From assembly GCF_010994035.1 (NCBI RefSeq), contig NZ_WIXN01000012.1, positions 57,503 to 121,502 on the forward strand: DNA of 64,000 nt, read 5' to 3'. Below are positions 17,817-26,908 of this stretch, piece after piece. Position numbers and translations under genes: made by a program. Each line of letters opens with the position of its first letter. Positions within the stretch are counted from its first letter, which is position 1. The notes below the pieces were generated by a model, which saw nothing but the letters and a program-made list of their open reading frames with translations, searched no databases and was not told the DNA's origin. Source of the stretch: Virgibacillus aidingensis (GTDB taxonomy: Bacteria > Bacillota > Bacilli > Bacillales > Amphibacillaceae).

Positions 17817-18602
17817 ATGGAACAAACCAAGCAGCTTGGCTGGGATATTACCCGTTATGATGGAAATATCTCATCAAAAGACCATGTGGAAATAGAAGAA
17901 GAGTTTCCGCTGACGATAGTTTTAAATGGCGAAGAATTTGCCACGATGATCTGCTCCCCCACCCATCTTCGCGAATTGATTATTGGCTTTCTGGCTTCAG
18001 AGGGAGTCATCCGGAAGACGGAGGAAATCACTTCTATCCATGTTGATGAGGATCAGGGCTTTGCTTATGCCGAAATTGACCGCCCGCTTCTGCTTGATGA
18101 CCATTCCAAACGGTTTATTGGATCATGCTGCGGAAAAAGCCGGCAATTTTATTTTAAAAGTGATGTCCGTACAGCCAAAACGATTCAAAGCAAAATGACT
18201 GTTTCTGTGGAGAAAAGCGCAAAACTGATGCGTCTCATGCAGGAGGGGTCCGAACAATTTTTACGAACCGGGGCAGTGCATAATGCAGCACTTTGCACAC
18301 CTGATGAATTGCTTTTTATCCGAACAGATATAGGAAGGCATAATGCACTGGATAAAATTTATGGACAGGTTTTGGACAAAAAAATCCGTATGGCTGATAA
18401 ATTAATTGTTTTCAGCGGCAGGGTTTCATCTGAGGTTTTATTGAAGGTATCAAAGATTGGTGCAGGTATTTTAATTTCAAAATCAGCCCCGACCAGACTG
18501 GCACTGGAGCTGGCAAATGATTTGGGGATCACAGTTGTCGGGTTTGCCCGGGGGAACAGTTTGAATATTTATACGCATGGAGATAGAATTACAGAGGTTT
18601 AG
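17817..18602 (+). CDS. fdhD: formate dehydrogenase accessory sulfurtransferase FdhD
   Basis: A 261-residue FdhD protein, which transfers sulfur from a cysteine desulfurase to the molybdenum cofactor of formate dehydrogenase. Family motifs are LRELIIGFLASEGVI, the cysteine pair in GSCCGKS, RTGAVHNAALC and RTDIGRHNALDKIYG. The start is ATG 17817, 6 nt after AAAGGGTG. No formate dehydrogenase gene is in the window, so the partner must lie elsewhere. Confidence 0.93.
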   Translation: MEQTKQLGWDITRYDGNISSKDHVEIEEEFPLTIVLNGEEFATMICSPTHLRELIIGFLASEGVIRKTEEITSIHVDEDQGFAYAEIDRPLLLDDHSKRFIGSCCGKSRQFYFKSDVRTAKTIQSKMTVSVEKSAKLMRLMQEGSEQFLRTGAVHNAALCTPDELLFIRTDIGRHNALDKIYGQVLDKKIRMADKLIVFSGRVSSEVLLKVSKIGAGILISKSAPTRLALELANDLGITVVGFARGNSLNIYTHGDRITEV

Positions 18603-18675
18603 CAAGGATAATTTAAATATAAGGACCACTTGATTAAAAAGAACTTATGCTTGCTGTGAACTGTTTTTTTATATT

Positions 18676-18712
18676 ATAAAAGGCTGCCGGAAACTCGGCA
18701 GCCCTTCTTTTA
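18676..18712. terminator. bidirectional terminator between fdhD and the NhaC gene
   Basis: GGCTGCCG-N6-CGGCAGCC with CTTCTTTTA on the plus side and TTTTATAAT on the minus side; it serves both convergent genes. Confidence 0.85.
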
Positions 18713-20275
18713 TTTAACCGGATTCACCATCTTTTCATATTTATCCGGTATAGGTTTTCCCCACATTTTATGGAGGATAAAGGCCAATGCAACCAGTACA
18801 ACAATTCCTGTTCCGAGCGCTATTACAGATGAACCCGTCATACCCGCAATCAGGAAGGAAAGAACGCCACTGACACCGGCGGTAATCGCATATGGTATTT
18901 GCGTGTTTACATGGTCTATATGATCACTTGATGCCCCTGCTGAAGACAATATTGTTGTATCCGAAATTGGTGAACAATGATCTCCAAAAATTCCGCCGCT
19001 GAACACAGCCGCAATAGCAAGATAAATGGAAATATCCATGGAAACTGCGAGCGGCATAGCGATTGGAATCATAATCGCAAACGTCCCGTACGATGTACCT
19101 GTAGTAAATGCGACAATAGATGCAACCACAAATATCAAAAACGGAATAATGGCCGGTGATGTTGTTTGTTCAGCAAAATTCACAAGATATTCTGCTGTTC
19201 CAAGTTCAGAAGTGACACTGCCAATGGACCACGCCAGTGCCAATATAATATATACAAGGGTCATACTGCGGAAGCCGGTCACAATAATGGACATTGCCTC
19301 TTTAAATGAATATAGCTTCTGCTGCATACCCATCAGCATGGCCACAAGCCCTGCTGCAAAAGCAGCAATCAAGATGGAAGTCGCTCCATCTGCTTCACCG
19401 AAAGCTGTAACCAGATCCTGTTCCGGATACCCTCCTGTCCAAAGAAACAATGGAGGAATTAGTCCTACCAAAACAATAAGCGGTACAACCATATTCTTTA
19501 TTTTTGGTGTGTAATCTTCCGGCATCTCCACATCCATCATTTCCGTATCCGATGACGGCTCGGCCCCATCACGAAGCAATTTGCCGGCAGTTCTTGCACG
19601 GTATTCAGCCTGGGCCATCGGACCGAAATCCCATTTCAGGAAAATAATAATACCGACAAGCAGAATGGCTAAAATAGAATAAAAATTAAATGGGATCGTA
19701 AAGATATAAGTCATATATTCCGAACCTGATATACCCAATTCCACGAACTGTGCTCCAATCAATCCCATAACAAAGACAACCCAGGTAGAAACCGGGCCAA
19801 GCAAACAAATCGGCGCCGAAGTGGAATCCACAATATAGGCAAGCTTTTCACGGGAAACACGCATTTTATCCGTTACAGAACGCATAACACTGCCAACTGT
19901 CAAGGCATTAAAGTAATCTTCAAAGAAAATAATTATGCCAAATAACATGGTCGAACCCTGTGCACCTTTGGGGGATCTTACTTTACGGGAAATAGCATTC
20001 GCTATCGCATGTGCCCCGCCCGTCTTTTGCAGAAATGCAATGAGAACACCAAATAGCCCGCAGTAAATCAATACGGTGGCACTCCATGGGTCACCGACAT
20101 TGGGTATAATAAAATCACTGAAACTGGCATACAACCCCATAAAAGGGTTCCAGTCATAGATCATCGTTGCGCCTAGCCATACACCCGCAAACAGAGCAGG
20201 GATAACGTTTCGGGTAATGAGCGCCAGTACAATCGCAATCACTGGAGGCAACAACGACAACACACCAAAATCCAT
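18710..20275 (-). CDS. Na+/H+ antiporter, NhaC family
   Basis: A 521-residue membrane protein with about 11-12 helices. Motifs such as AFTTGTSYGTFAIMIPIAMPLA and FGDHCSPISDTTILSSAGA are diagnostic for NhaC-family antiporters. It exchanges cytoplasmic sodium for protons. This long form differs from the roughly 450-residue classic NhaC/MleN and may use other ions or organic acids. ATG 20275 lies 8 nt after AGAGGAG; the TTG at 20293 is inside that site. It fits with Mrp and the sodium channel in the window. Confidence 0.9.
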   Translation of the reverse strand: MDFGVLSLLPPVIAIVLALITRNVIPALFAGVWLGATMIYDWNPFMGLYASFSDFIIPNVGDPWSATVLIYCGLFGVLIAFLQKTGGAHAIANAISRKVRSPKGAQGSTMLFGIIIFFEDYFNALTVGSVMRSVTDKMRVSREKLAYIVDSTSAPICLLGPVSTWVVFVMGLIGAQFVELGISGSEYMTYIFTIPFNFYSILAILLVGIIIFLKWDFGPMAQAEYRARTAGKLLRDGAEPSSDTEMMDVEMPEDYTPKIKNMVVPLIVLVGLIPPLFLWTGGYPEQDLVTAFGEADGATSILIAAFAAGLVAMLMGMQQKLYSFKEAMSIIVTGFRSMTLVYIILALAWSIGSVTSELGTAEYLVNFAEQTTSPAIIPFLIFVVASIVAFTTGTSYGTFAIMIPIAMPLAVSMDISIYLAIAAVFSGGIFGDHCSPISDTTILSSAGASSDHIDHVNTQIPYAITAGVSGVLSFLIAGMTGSSVIALGTGIVVLVALAFILHKMWGKPIPDKYEKMVNPVK

Positions 20276-20369
20276 AATCAAGTCTCCTCTCAAAAATTAT
20301 GTATGCTATTACAATTCTATTTAAATTGAAAAAATCCTGCTTTATTAGCACCAAATTTTAAGCAAGGTA

Positions 20370-20400
20370 TCACAAAGGCGCAGCCAAACTTGACTGCGCC
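20370..20400 (-). terminator. terminator of the catalase gene
   Basis: GGCGCAG...CTGCGCC stem with a TTTGTG tail on the minus strand, 33 nt after the catalase stop. Confidence 0.65.
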
Positions 20401-20432
20401 TTATTTTGGAGTTAATCACTTCTGCTAGCATA

Positions 20433-22481
20433 CTAATTTACTTGCCTGTCCCAATGGCGATGGGCAGCAACAGCCTGGGTAAATTGTTCCACAAATGCTT
20501 TACTGTCACCATTTACAACGACCCCAGGGCTGTCTTTCATATTAAGCTCTTCCAGCCATTTCACCCCGTCATGAGTTGCGCCAATCGGCTTGTAATGATT
20601 AAATGCATCATTCAGGAACTGTGTCGTCTTTTTATGAAACTTTGAACTTTCCGCTGTTCCACCGACAATATATATAGCATCATAATTCACTGAATCAGTT
20701 GTGGAGAAAGTGTGGTCAACCATCATGTCTCCTCCGTTTCTTCCTGATACTTTTCCTTGTTGTTCACTAACGATATGATATTTCATCCCCTGTGCATTTA
20801 ATCCATGCAAAATCTCCTTCACGTCCGCATCATCGAACCCGTTATCCAAAATAACGCCAACTAAACGAGTCGCAGCTGTTTTTATCGTATTTGCCTGACT
20901 TAATGCCGGGGAGGATTTTGTTAGATTTAATCCACCTGCTGTCGGCACTTGTGCCCCGATATTTCTGGCAAAGGCAGCCGCCAGTCCCAAATCCACCTTG
21001 GCATACATATCCACTACCTGCTGCCGTATCATCATGCTTTTCACTCTCCCTAGTTCAAAGCTGAATGCATCAATTATATGCTGTTTTTCAGTTTCACTCA
21101 TACTGTTCCATACGAGCTTAACCTGTGAAAAATGATCATTAAAGGTAGCACTGCGGGAACGGACCTTCCTTCCATCCACTTTTTCCTGATAATGAGCGTA
21201 TCCGCCCTCTTTTTCCGTTGCAGGCTTTGGAGTGTTTGCTGCAATGGAATTATTATGATAAGAAACTTTGCCCTTGTTAATTGTCTGTCTGTAATAGCCG
21301 TCACGCTGATTATTATGGAATGGACAGATCGGCTTATTTATTGGAAGTTCATGAAAATTCGGCCCTCCAAGCCGGATTAATTGGGTATCTGTATAGGAAA
21401 ACAAGCGCCCTTGAAGCAGCGGATCATTAGTAAAATCGATACCTGGCACCACGTGTCCCGGATGAAAGGCTACTTGCTCTGTTTCCGCGAAGAAATTATC
21501 CACATTTCGATTCAATGTTAATTTGCCAATTATTTTTAGCGGAATATCTTCTTCCGGCCACAGCTTTGTTGCATCCAGAATATCAAAATCAAATGCAAAC
21601 TCATCTCTTTCTTCGATGATCTGCACACCTAACTCAAATTCCGGAAAGTCCCCGTCTTCAATAGCTTCCCATAAATCCCTGCGATTGTAGTCAGGATCAT
21701 TACCGGAGATTTTTTGTGCTTCATCCCACACAAAAGAATGCACACCAAGCTTCGGCACCCAATGAAATCTTACGAATCGGGCCTTTCCTTGTTCATTCAC
21801 AAATCTGAACGTATTGATGCTAAATCCTTGCATCATCCGATAGCTTCGAGGAATTGCCCGGTCGGACATTAACCAGAGAACCTGATGGGCGGTTTCCTGA
21901 TTATTTGCTACAAAATCCCAAAATGTATCATGCGCACCTGTCGCCTGCGGTATACCATTATGAGGTTCAGGTTTAATAGAATGTACGATATCAGGAAATT
22001 TAATTCCATCTTGAATAAAAAATACGGGCATATTATTGGAAACCAGATCGTAATTTCCTTCTTCGGTAAAAAATTTTGTCGCAAACCCTCGAACATCCCG
22101 TACAATATCCGAGGATCCTCTTTCTCCTACCACTGTAGAAAAACGGGTAAATACCGGCGTTTTCTGTCCCGGCTTTTGCAGAAAACCCGCCTTTGTATAC
22201 TCTTTCATGGATTCATAGACCTCAAACACACCGTGTGCAGCAGATCCGCGTGCATGAACGACCCTTTCCGGTATCCGTTCATGGTCAAAGTGGGTGATCT
22301 TTTCCCGGAAATGAAAGTCCTCCATCAGTGTGGGTCCCCGCTCACCTGCCGTTAAGGAAAGTTCATCCTCCGACATTTTCAGCCCTTGATTTGTAGTCAA
22401 CTTTTTGTTGGAGTCATCGGTTCGAAACTGCTCTAGCTGCTCATGCTTTTTGTTTTCAAATGACCTATCACTCATAAACAT
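20433..22481 (-). CDS. katE: large-subunit catalase with C-terminal flavodoxin-like domain
   Basis: A 682-residue clade 2 heme catalase (hydrogen peroxide to water and oxygen). The core has the distal His76 in VVHARGSAAHG, the Asn of VSNNMPVFF and the proximal-tyrosine motif RLFSYTDTQ. The last 150 residues or so form the DJ-1/GATase-like domain (TRLVGVILDNGF, YDAIYIVGGT) found in KatE/HPII. Two in-frame starts, 22481 and 22475, follow AAGAAGGG; either is possible. B. subtilis KatE is under SigB; no clear SigB promoter was found here. Standalone gene. Confidence 0.93.
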   Translation of the reverse strand: MFMSDRSFENKKHEQLEQFRTDDSNKKLTTNQGLKMSEDELSLTAGERGPTLMEDFHFREKITHFDHERIPERVVHARGSAAHGVFEVYESMKEYTKAGFLQKPGQKTPVFTRFSTVVGERGSSDIVRDVRGFATKFFTEEGNYDLVSNNMPVFFIQDGIKFPDIVHSIKPEPHNGIPQATGAHDTFWDFVANNQETAHQVLWLMSDRAIPRSYRMMQGFSINTFRFVNEQGKARFVRFHWVPKLGVHSFVWDEAQKISGNDPDYNRRDLWEAIEDGDFPEFELGVQIIEERDEFAFDFDILDATKLWPEEDIPLKIIGKLTLNRNVDNFFAETEQVAFHPGHVVPGIDFTNDPLLQGRLFSYTDTQLIRLGGPNFHELPINKPICPFHNNQRDGYYRQTINKGKVSYHNNSIAANTPKPATEKEGGYAHYQEKVDGRKVRSRSATFNDHFSQVKLVWNSMSETEKQHIIDAFSFELGRVKSMMIRQQVVDMYAKVDLGLAAAFARNIGAQVPTAGGLNLTKSSPALSQANTIKTAATRLVGVILDNGFDDADVKEILHGLNAQGMKYHIVSEQQGKVSGRNGGDMMVDHTFSTTDSVNYDAIYIVGGTAESSKFHKKTTQFLNDAFNHYKPIGATHDGVKWLEELNMKDSPGVVVNGDSKAFVEQFTQAVAAHRHWDRQVN

Positions 22482-22724
22482 ATTTCCCTTCTTTTAGGTA
22501 TTTTAGTTTTATCCTCCCCAAAAGCATTGAGTTATATGATTAGTCTATTATTGGTTTGACTGGTGAGCGAATATTTTAAATCACACCTGTAACTTATACT
22601 TTTCGTAACCAGTCCTCTAAATAAACTTGGCAATATGATAAAATATTTTAAAAACTTGATACTATATACCTATTTTTATGATATAATCATTATAATTAGG
22701 TAAATATACTCATAGAACGAAAGG

Positions 22725-23999
22725 GTGAGCAAACTGCGGTTAAAACTATTTATTATAAGTCTGTTTTTGTTATCTGCTGTTACTGCCTTTTCGTATGGAG
22801 AGATTCCGGTTGATCATTTGGTATACATACGAGCCTTGATTTTATACTGGATCTTTTCCACACTTTATTCCCACCTGAATATTATCGTGAAAAAAGGTAA
22901 CGTAAATATGGATAAAGGGATTTCCTATGGGCTGTCCATTGGATTATTTGCAGGGCCTTTAGGCATATTTATTTTTGAGTTTGTTCAGCGTTTTATCGTA
23001 TATTTTAATCGAAAAATTACAAATACAGCGGATCCGGATGAATTTTTACATACCTTTTACAACACCGGCTCTTTCGCACTGAACAACTCCATTGCATTTT
23101 TTCTGTTCACTGCCTTATATCCGGCCGCTCAGCAAATTCCGTTTGGATTCTGGCTTCTGATGATACTATTGGTCATCGTTACAGCTATGCTGTCGGATAC
23201 TTATCTGATTATTATTTTTTACATAACAGGCAGTATCAGTTCCAAAAAAGAAGCAATGGAATTTATTAAGTCAAGAAGTGTCTTGGATATGGGAAAAACA
23301 GCCTTTTCCAATGGCTTATTATTTCTCTTCCTTTTGGAGCAGCACTGGGAAATCATTGTCGCGTTATTCCTGCTGAATTATTTGGTAAGCCGCTCTTTCC
23401 TGGAAAAATCCAAAAGTGCCCAGCATAAAATGGAACGGGATAAATTTAAACAAATGGCTTATACAGATTTCTTAACAGAGGTGTATAACCGGGCATATAT
23501 GGATAGGAAAATGGAGTCGCTAAATGCATCGAATGAAAAAATCGGCATCATCGTATCCGATATTGATTCTTTTAAAGAGATTAATGATAATTATAACCAC
23601 GCCGTAGGAGACAGGGTAATCCAGCATTACGCGGCAACACTGCAAAGTTTTTTGAAAAAAGACGATTATCTATTTCGCAGCGGTGGAGACGAATTTACTA
23701 TTTTCCTCAGAAACAGGAGCTTCAGGGAGTGTACAGAACTGGTCGAGGATATGAGAGCACATGTGGAAGCCTCCCCCGCTGCTGTGGAGGATAGGCATTT
23801 TCCCTATAGCGCTTCTTTCGGTCTCTATTATTATAAAGCAAATGAGCAGGCAGATATTAAAAAAGCCTATGTCCATGCAGATAACTTATTGCTTCAGGCC
23901 AAATCCGGCGGAAAAAACAGGACGTCATTTAAATATGGTATGAATGACGCGCCTTTAGCGGAAAGGTTTGCACATAACAGAGCTGAAAAAACAAGGTAA
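22725..23999 (+). CDS. membrane diguanylate cyclase (GGDEF)
   Basis: A 424-residue protein: about seven N-terminal membrane segments (1-235), then a GGDEF domain (about 250-410). The active site is intact (RSGGDEF), and DIDSFKEINDNYNHAVGDRVI is the metal-binding segment. The inhibitory I-site has KKDD where RxxD is usual, so product inhibition may be weak. It makes cyclic di-GMP. The start is unclear: GTG 22725 directly abuts AAAGG, whereas the fourth codon, CTG, has better spacing. No EAL partner is nearby. Confidence 0.9.
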   Translation: MSKLRLKLFIISLFLLSAVTAFSYGEIPVDHLVYIRALILYWIFSTLYSHLNIIVKKGNVNMDKGISYGLSIGLFAGPLGIFIFEFVQRFIVYFNRKITNTADPDEFLHTFYNTGSFALNNSIAFFLFTALYPAAQQIPFGFWLLMILLVIVTAMLSDTYLIIIFYITGSISSKKEAMEFIKSRSVLDMGKTAFSNGLLFLFLLEQHWEIIVALFLLNYLVSRSFLEKSKSAQHKMERDKFKQMAYTDFLTEVYNRAYMDRKMESLNASNEKIGIIVSDIDSFKEINDNYNHAVGDRVIQHYAATLQSFLKKDDYLFRSGGDEFTIFLRNRSFRECTELVEDMRAHVEASPAAVEDRHFPYSASFGLYYYKANEQADIKKAYVHADNLLLQAKSGGKNRTSFKYGMNDAPLAERFAHNRAEKTR

Positions 24000-24002
24000 A
24001 AC

Positions 24003-24066
24003 ATACTAAGATTAGTGGACAAAGTCACCAGTCGATGACCTTACCCACTAATCTTAGTGTGTTTTT
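24003..24066. terminator. long hairpin terminator after the GGDEF gene
   Basis: A 14-bp perfect stem (ACTAAGATTAGTGG/CCACTAATCTTAGT) with a 26-nt loop, followed by GTGTTTTTAC. It lies between the GGDEF gene and the convergent acetyltransferase remnant. Confidence 0.8.
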
Positions 24067-24268
24067 ACAGAAAAAGTACTCTCCACTCTTCATTATAATA
24101 TATATCATCGATTTTCAATGCTTTTTTTTCTTCTGCAAAAACTTCAAACTCCTTTGAGGAATACAGTTTTTTGGCAGGTTCGTTTGAAGTGACTACTGTC
24201 AGATAGAGTTATTCAATTCCTCCCATGTTATTCATAACTGTTAACATAACGGAATGTTTGTTCCCCAT
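24065..24268 (-). pseudogene. GNAT acetyltransferase remnant
   Basis: Read on the minus strand, 24065-24205 encodes a typical GNAT C-terminus (LYLTVVTSNEPAKKLYSS, then FEVFAEEKKALKIDDIYYNEE, then a stop). Just upstream, in the same frame, GIE is followed by TAA where AAA (Lys) would give the common GIEKLYLTV. Only about 20 codons remain before it, and the acetyl-CoA loop (QxxGxG/A) is missing. So this is a gene truncated at its 5' end and broken by a nonsense codon. It lies between the GGDEF gene and the Bce module. Confidence 0.65.
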
Positions 24269-24344
24269 ATTATTCCACAAATTGAATTTCCCGCTGACTA
24301 AAATGTTATAATAATATAAAACAAGCTGGAAATGAGGGGTAGCA

Positions 24345-25052
24345 GTGGATAAGATCATGATTGTGGAGGATGACCCAAAGATAGCGGGCTATTTGCACAC
24401 GTTTATAGAAAAATATGGCTATGGGGTTTTCACAGAGAAGGATTTTGAAAACCTGATGGATGGTTTTCGCCGGTTTCAGCCGGATTTGGTGCTCCTGGAT
24501 ATCAATCTTCCACGTTTTGACGGGTTCTACTGGTGCAGGCAAATCCGCCTTGAATCAACTTGTCCGGTAATCTTTATTTCTGCCCGTACGGAGGAAATGG
24601 ATCAGGTCAGGGCATTGGAGAATGGCGGAGATGACTTTATCACGAAACCTTTCCATCCAGATGTAGTGATGGCTAAAATCCGCAGTCAATTGCGCCGGGC
24701 ATACGGAGAATATGCTGTCCGGAATCAGGAACGCATTCTGCAATTGGACGGGCTAAAGCTTTTTCCAGAAAGAATGGAACTAAGGCTTGGAGAGGATTTC
24801 GTAAATTTGAGCAAAAAAGAAGCAGATATCATTGAAATTCTAATTGACAGACACCCTCGTGTGGCCGGCAGGGAAGATTTATTGGAAAAACTATGGGATG
24901 ATCAAACATTTGTGGATGAAAATACGCTCAATGTGAACATGACACGAGTACGCAGAAAATTTCAGGAACTAGGGATTACCGGAGCCATCGAAACTGTCCG
25001 GGGAGCAGGATACCGGCTGCATGTCACCTGGAACGGAGATGAAAGAGGATGA
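24345..25052 (+). CDS. bceR: response regulator, BceR/PsdR-like
   Basis: A 235-residue OmpR-family regulator: receiver domain (phospho-acceptor Asp52 in LVLLDINLP, Lys in FITKPFHP) and a winged-helix output domain (about 130-230, with VDENTLNVNMTRVRRKFQELG). It is the first gene of a Bce-type module. GTG 24345 is preceded by GAGGGG. It should activate the ABC genes downstream when the transporter senses a peptide antibiotic. Its stop overlaps the kinase start (ATGA). Whether it is the BceR, PsdR or YxdJ orthologue cannot be settled by eye. Confidence 0.88.
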   Translation: MDKIMIVEDDPKIAGYLHTFIEKYGYGVFTEKDFENLMDGFRRFQPDLVLLDINLPRFDGFYWCRQIRLESTCPVIFISARTEEMDQVRALENGGDDFITKPFHPDVVMAKIRSQLRRAYGEYAVRNQERILQLDGLKLFPERMELRLGEDFVNLSKKEADIIEILIDRHPRVAGREDLLEKLWDDQTFVDENTLNVNMTRVRRKFQELGITGAIETVRGAGYRLHVTWNGDERG

Positions 25053-26050
25053 AGCTTTTTCTCAAAGACCACCAATTATTAATTGTGCTGCAAGTCATGC
25101 AGTTTGGTCTTGTATTTTTTATTCTTTGGCTAGATGGTTACCGGGACGTTCAAACACTGCTTTATGCTATTTTCCTTGGAATCTTTTTATTCATCTGTTT
25201 TCTCGTCTACCGTTATGTGACTCGAAGTAAATTTTACAAAAGGCTCAGCCGGCCGATGACCACACTGGATGAATCACTTGAAAAAACGGGCCAGGAGCCG
25301 ATTGCTGAAGGACTTGATCACCTGCTGAAATCGCAGTACAGGTTATATGAACAAAGGATAGGTGAAACAGAGGCCAGGAAGGAAGAACATATGACATTTA
25401 TTGACCGCTGGGTACACCAAATGAAAACTCCCCTCTCGGTAATCGAACTGACAGCCCAGGATCTGGACGAGCCTGAGTCATCCAATATTCGTGAAGAAAC
25501 TGAACGAATCAAAAATGGTCTCAGTACAGTTTTATATATGGCGCGCCTCCGTACGATTGAAAAGGATTTCAGAATCAAACCCGTCATATTGGAAAACCTG
25601 ATTCAGGAAGTCAACAGTGAAAACAAACGCTTTTTTATTCGCAGCAAAGTTTATCCAAAATTGCTTAAAAAACGACCTGGCATCATGGTGGAATCAGATG
25701 AAAAATGGCTGCATTTTATCATAACACAGCTTATTCAGAATGCAGTGAAGTATTCAAGCGGAAAAAGTCAGCAGGTGAATATTTCATTATATGAGCGTAA
25801 GGGCGAGGCTATTTTCGAGGTAAAAGACTTTGGCATTGGCATCCCACCGGAAGATCGCAGCCGCATTTTTCATGCTTTTTATACCGGCGAAAATGGCCGC
25901 CATTACCGGGAATCAACCGGGATGGGGCTATTTTTAGTAAAAGAGGTTGCTGATTACTTAGGACATGGCATTGAGATGGAAACCGCTGCCGGGAAGGGAA
26001 CAACATTCCGAATTGTGTTTTCCCCTGCCCAAAACATTACAACAATGTAA
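25049..26050 (+). CDS. bceS: intramembrane-sensing histidine kinase, BceS-like
   Basis: A 333-residue kinase with two N-terminal helices (about 9-29 and 37-56) joined by only a few residues, so it has no outside sensor domain, as in BceS-type kinases that depend on their ABC transporter for sensing. The phospho-acceptor is His123 in WVHQMKTPLS; the ATPase domain has QLIQNAVKYSS (N box), DFGIGIPPEDRSRIF (G1) and TGMGLFLVKEV (G2). It overlaps the regulator gene by 4 nt. Confidence 0.9.
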   Translation: MKLFLKDHQLLIVLQVMQFGLVFFILWLDGYRDVQTLLYAIFLGIFLFICFLVYRYVTRSKFYKRLSRPMTTLDESLEKTGQEPIAEGLDHLLKSQYRLYEQRIGETEARKEEHMTFIDRWVHQMKTPLSVIELTAQDLDEPESSNIREETERIKNGLSTVLYMARLRTIEKDFRIKPVILENLIQEVNSENKRFFIRSKVYPKLLKKRPGIMVESDEKWLHFIITQLIQNAVKYSSGKSQQVNISLYERKGEAIFEVKDFGIGIPPEDRSRIFHAFYTGENGRHYRESTGMGLFLVKEVADYLGHGIEMETAAGKGTTFRIVFSPAQNITTM

Positions 26051-26140
26051 GGAAAATGAAAGGTCGTTCGATCGTTTTAACTGACAAGGCGACTTATACT
26101 TTAATTAAAGAAACTTTTCACAAGTGAAAGGAGAACAAAA
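26051..26140 (+). promoter_or_regulatory. control region of the Bce transporter genes
   Basis: A 90-bp gap between kinase and ABC genes holds TATACT at about 26096 without a good -35 box, as expected for a promoter that needs a response regulator, and an upstream stretch with GTCGTTCGATCG. A TTTCAC-AA-GTGAAA dyad overlaps the ribosome binding site. A BceR-type site is likely here, but the exact bases are uncertain. Confidence 0.4.
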
Positions 26141-26908
26141 ATGCTTCAAGTTAATAATGTAAGTAAAGTATATGAAGGAAAAGTAGCCTTCAGAGCCTTG
26201 TCAGAAATTAATCTCAGTATCGAAAAAGGAGAATTCGTCGGTATCATGGGCCCATCGGGAAGCGGTAAAACAACCCTTCTAAATATGGTTGCTACAATCG
26301 ACGAGCCGACAACCGGGGAGGTGCTGATTGAAGGAAACAACCCGCACAGTCTGAGCCGGGATGAATTGGCCAAATTCCGCAGACGGGAATTGGGTTTTGT
26401 CTTTCAAGAATTTAATCTGCTCCATACGTTGACAGTTGAAGAAAATATCGTCCTTCCCCTGACATTGGACGGAAAACGTGTCAAGGAGATGAAACAGAAA
26501 GCAGCTGCCATTGCAGAAAAGTTGAGTATTTCCAGCATCCTGACGAAAAGAACCCACGAAATTTCCGGTGGTCAGGCACAGCGGGCAGCAATAGCGAGGG
26601 CAATGATCCATCAGCCGAAACTCCTGCTTGCTGATGAACCAACAGGAAATCTTGATTCCAAGGCATCCAAGGATGTCATGGAAATGCTTGCCTATCTGAA
26701 TGAGCAGGAAAAAGCAACCATGATGCTCGTTACCCATGACGCGCAAGCAGCAAGTTATGCGGACCGGGTTATTTTCATCCGGGACGGAAAGTTTTATTCG
26801 GAAATCCATCATGGTAAAAGCCGGCAGACCTTTTTTCAAAGTATCATTGATACGCTTTCTTTGATGGGAGGGGATGACAGTGACTTTTCGCCAATTCACC
26901 GTCAATAA
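26141..26908 (+). CDS. bceA: peptide-antibiotic ABC transporter ATPase, BceA-like
   Basis: A 255-residue ATPase of the MacB/BceA class: Walker A GPSGSGKTT (37-45), Q-loop in VFQEFNLL, signature ISGGQAQRAAIARA, Walker B LLLADEPTGNLDS, H-loop in LVTHDA. It pairs with the large permease downstream, whose gene starts 29 nt before this one ends. In such modules the transporter frees lipid II-cycle intermediates from antibiotics such as bacitracin or nisin, and its flux signals to the kinase. Confidence 0.92.
   Translation: MLQVNNVSKVYEGKVAFRALSEINLSIEKGEFVGIMGPSGSGKTTLLNMVATIDEPTTGEVLIEGNNPHSLSRDELAKFRRRELGFVFQEFNLLHTLTVEENIVLPLTLDGKRVKEMKQKAAAIAEKLSISSILTKRTHEISGGQAQRAAIARAMIHQPKLLLADEPTGNLDSKASKDVMEMLAYLNEQEKATMMLVTHDAQAASYADRVIFIRDGKFYSEIHHGKSRQTFFQSIIDTLSLMGGDDSDFSPIHRQ

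Noticed and set aside
18977..19514. Plus-strand frames within the NhaC gene
   Set aside because: They are antisense shadows of a clear NhaC-family gene.
22482..22724. SigB promoter of the catalase gene
   Set aside because: No GTTTAA-N12-14-GGGTAT pair was found on the minus strand upstream of the gene.
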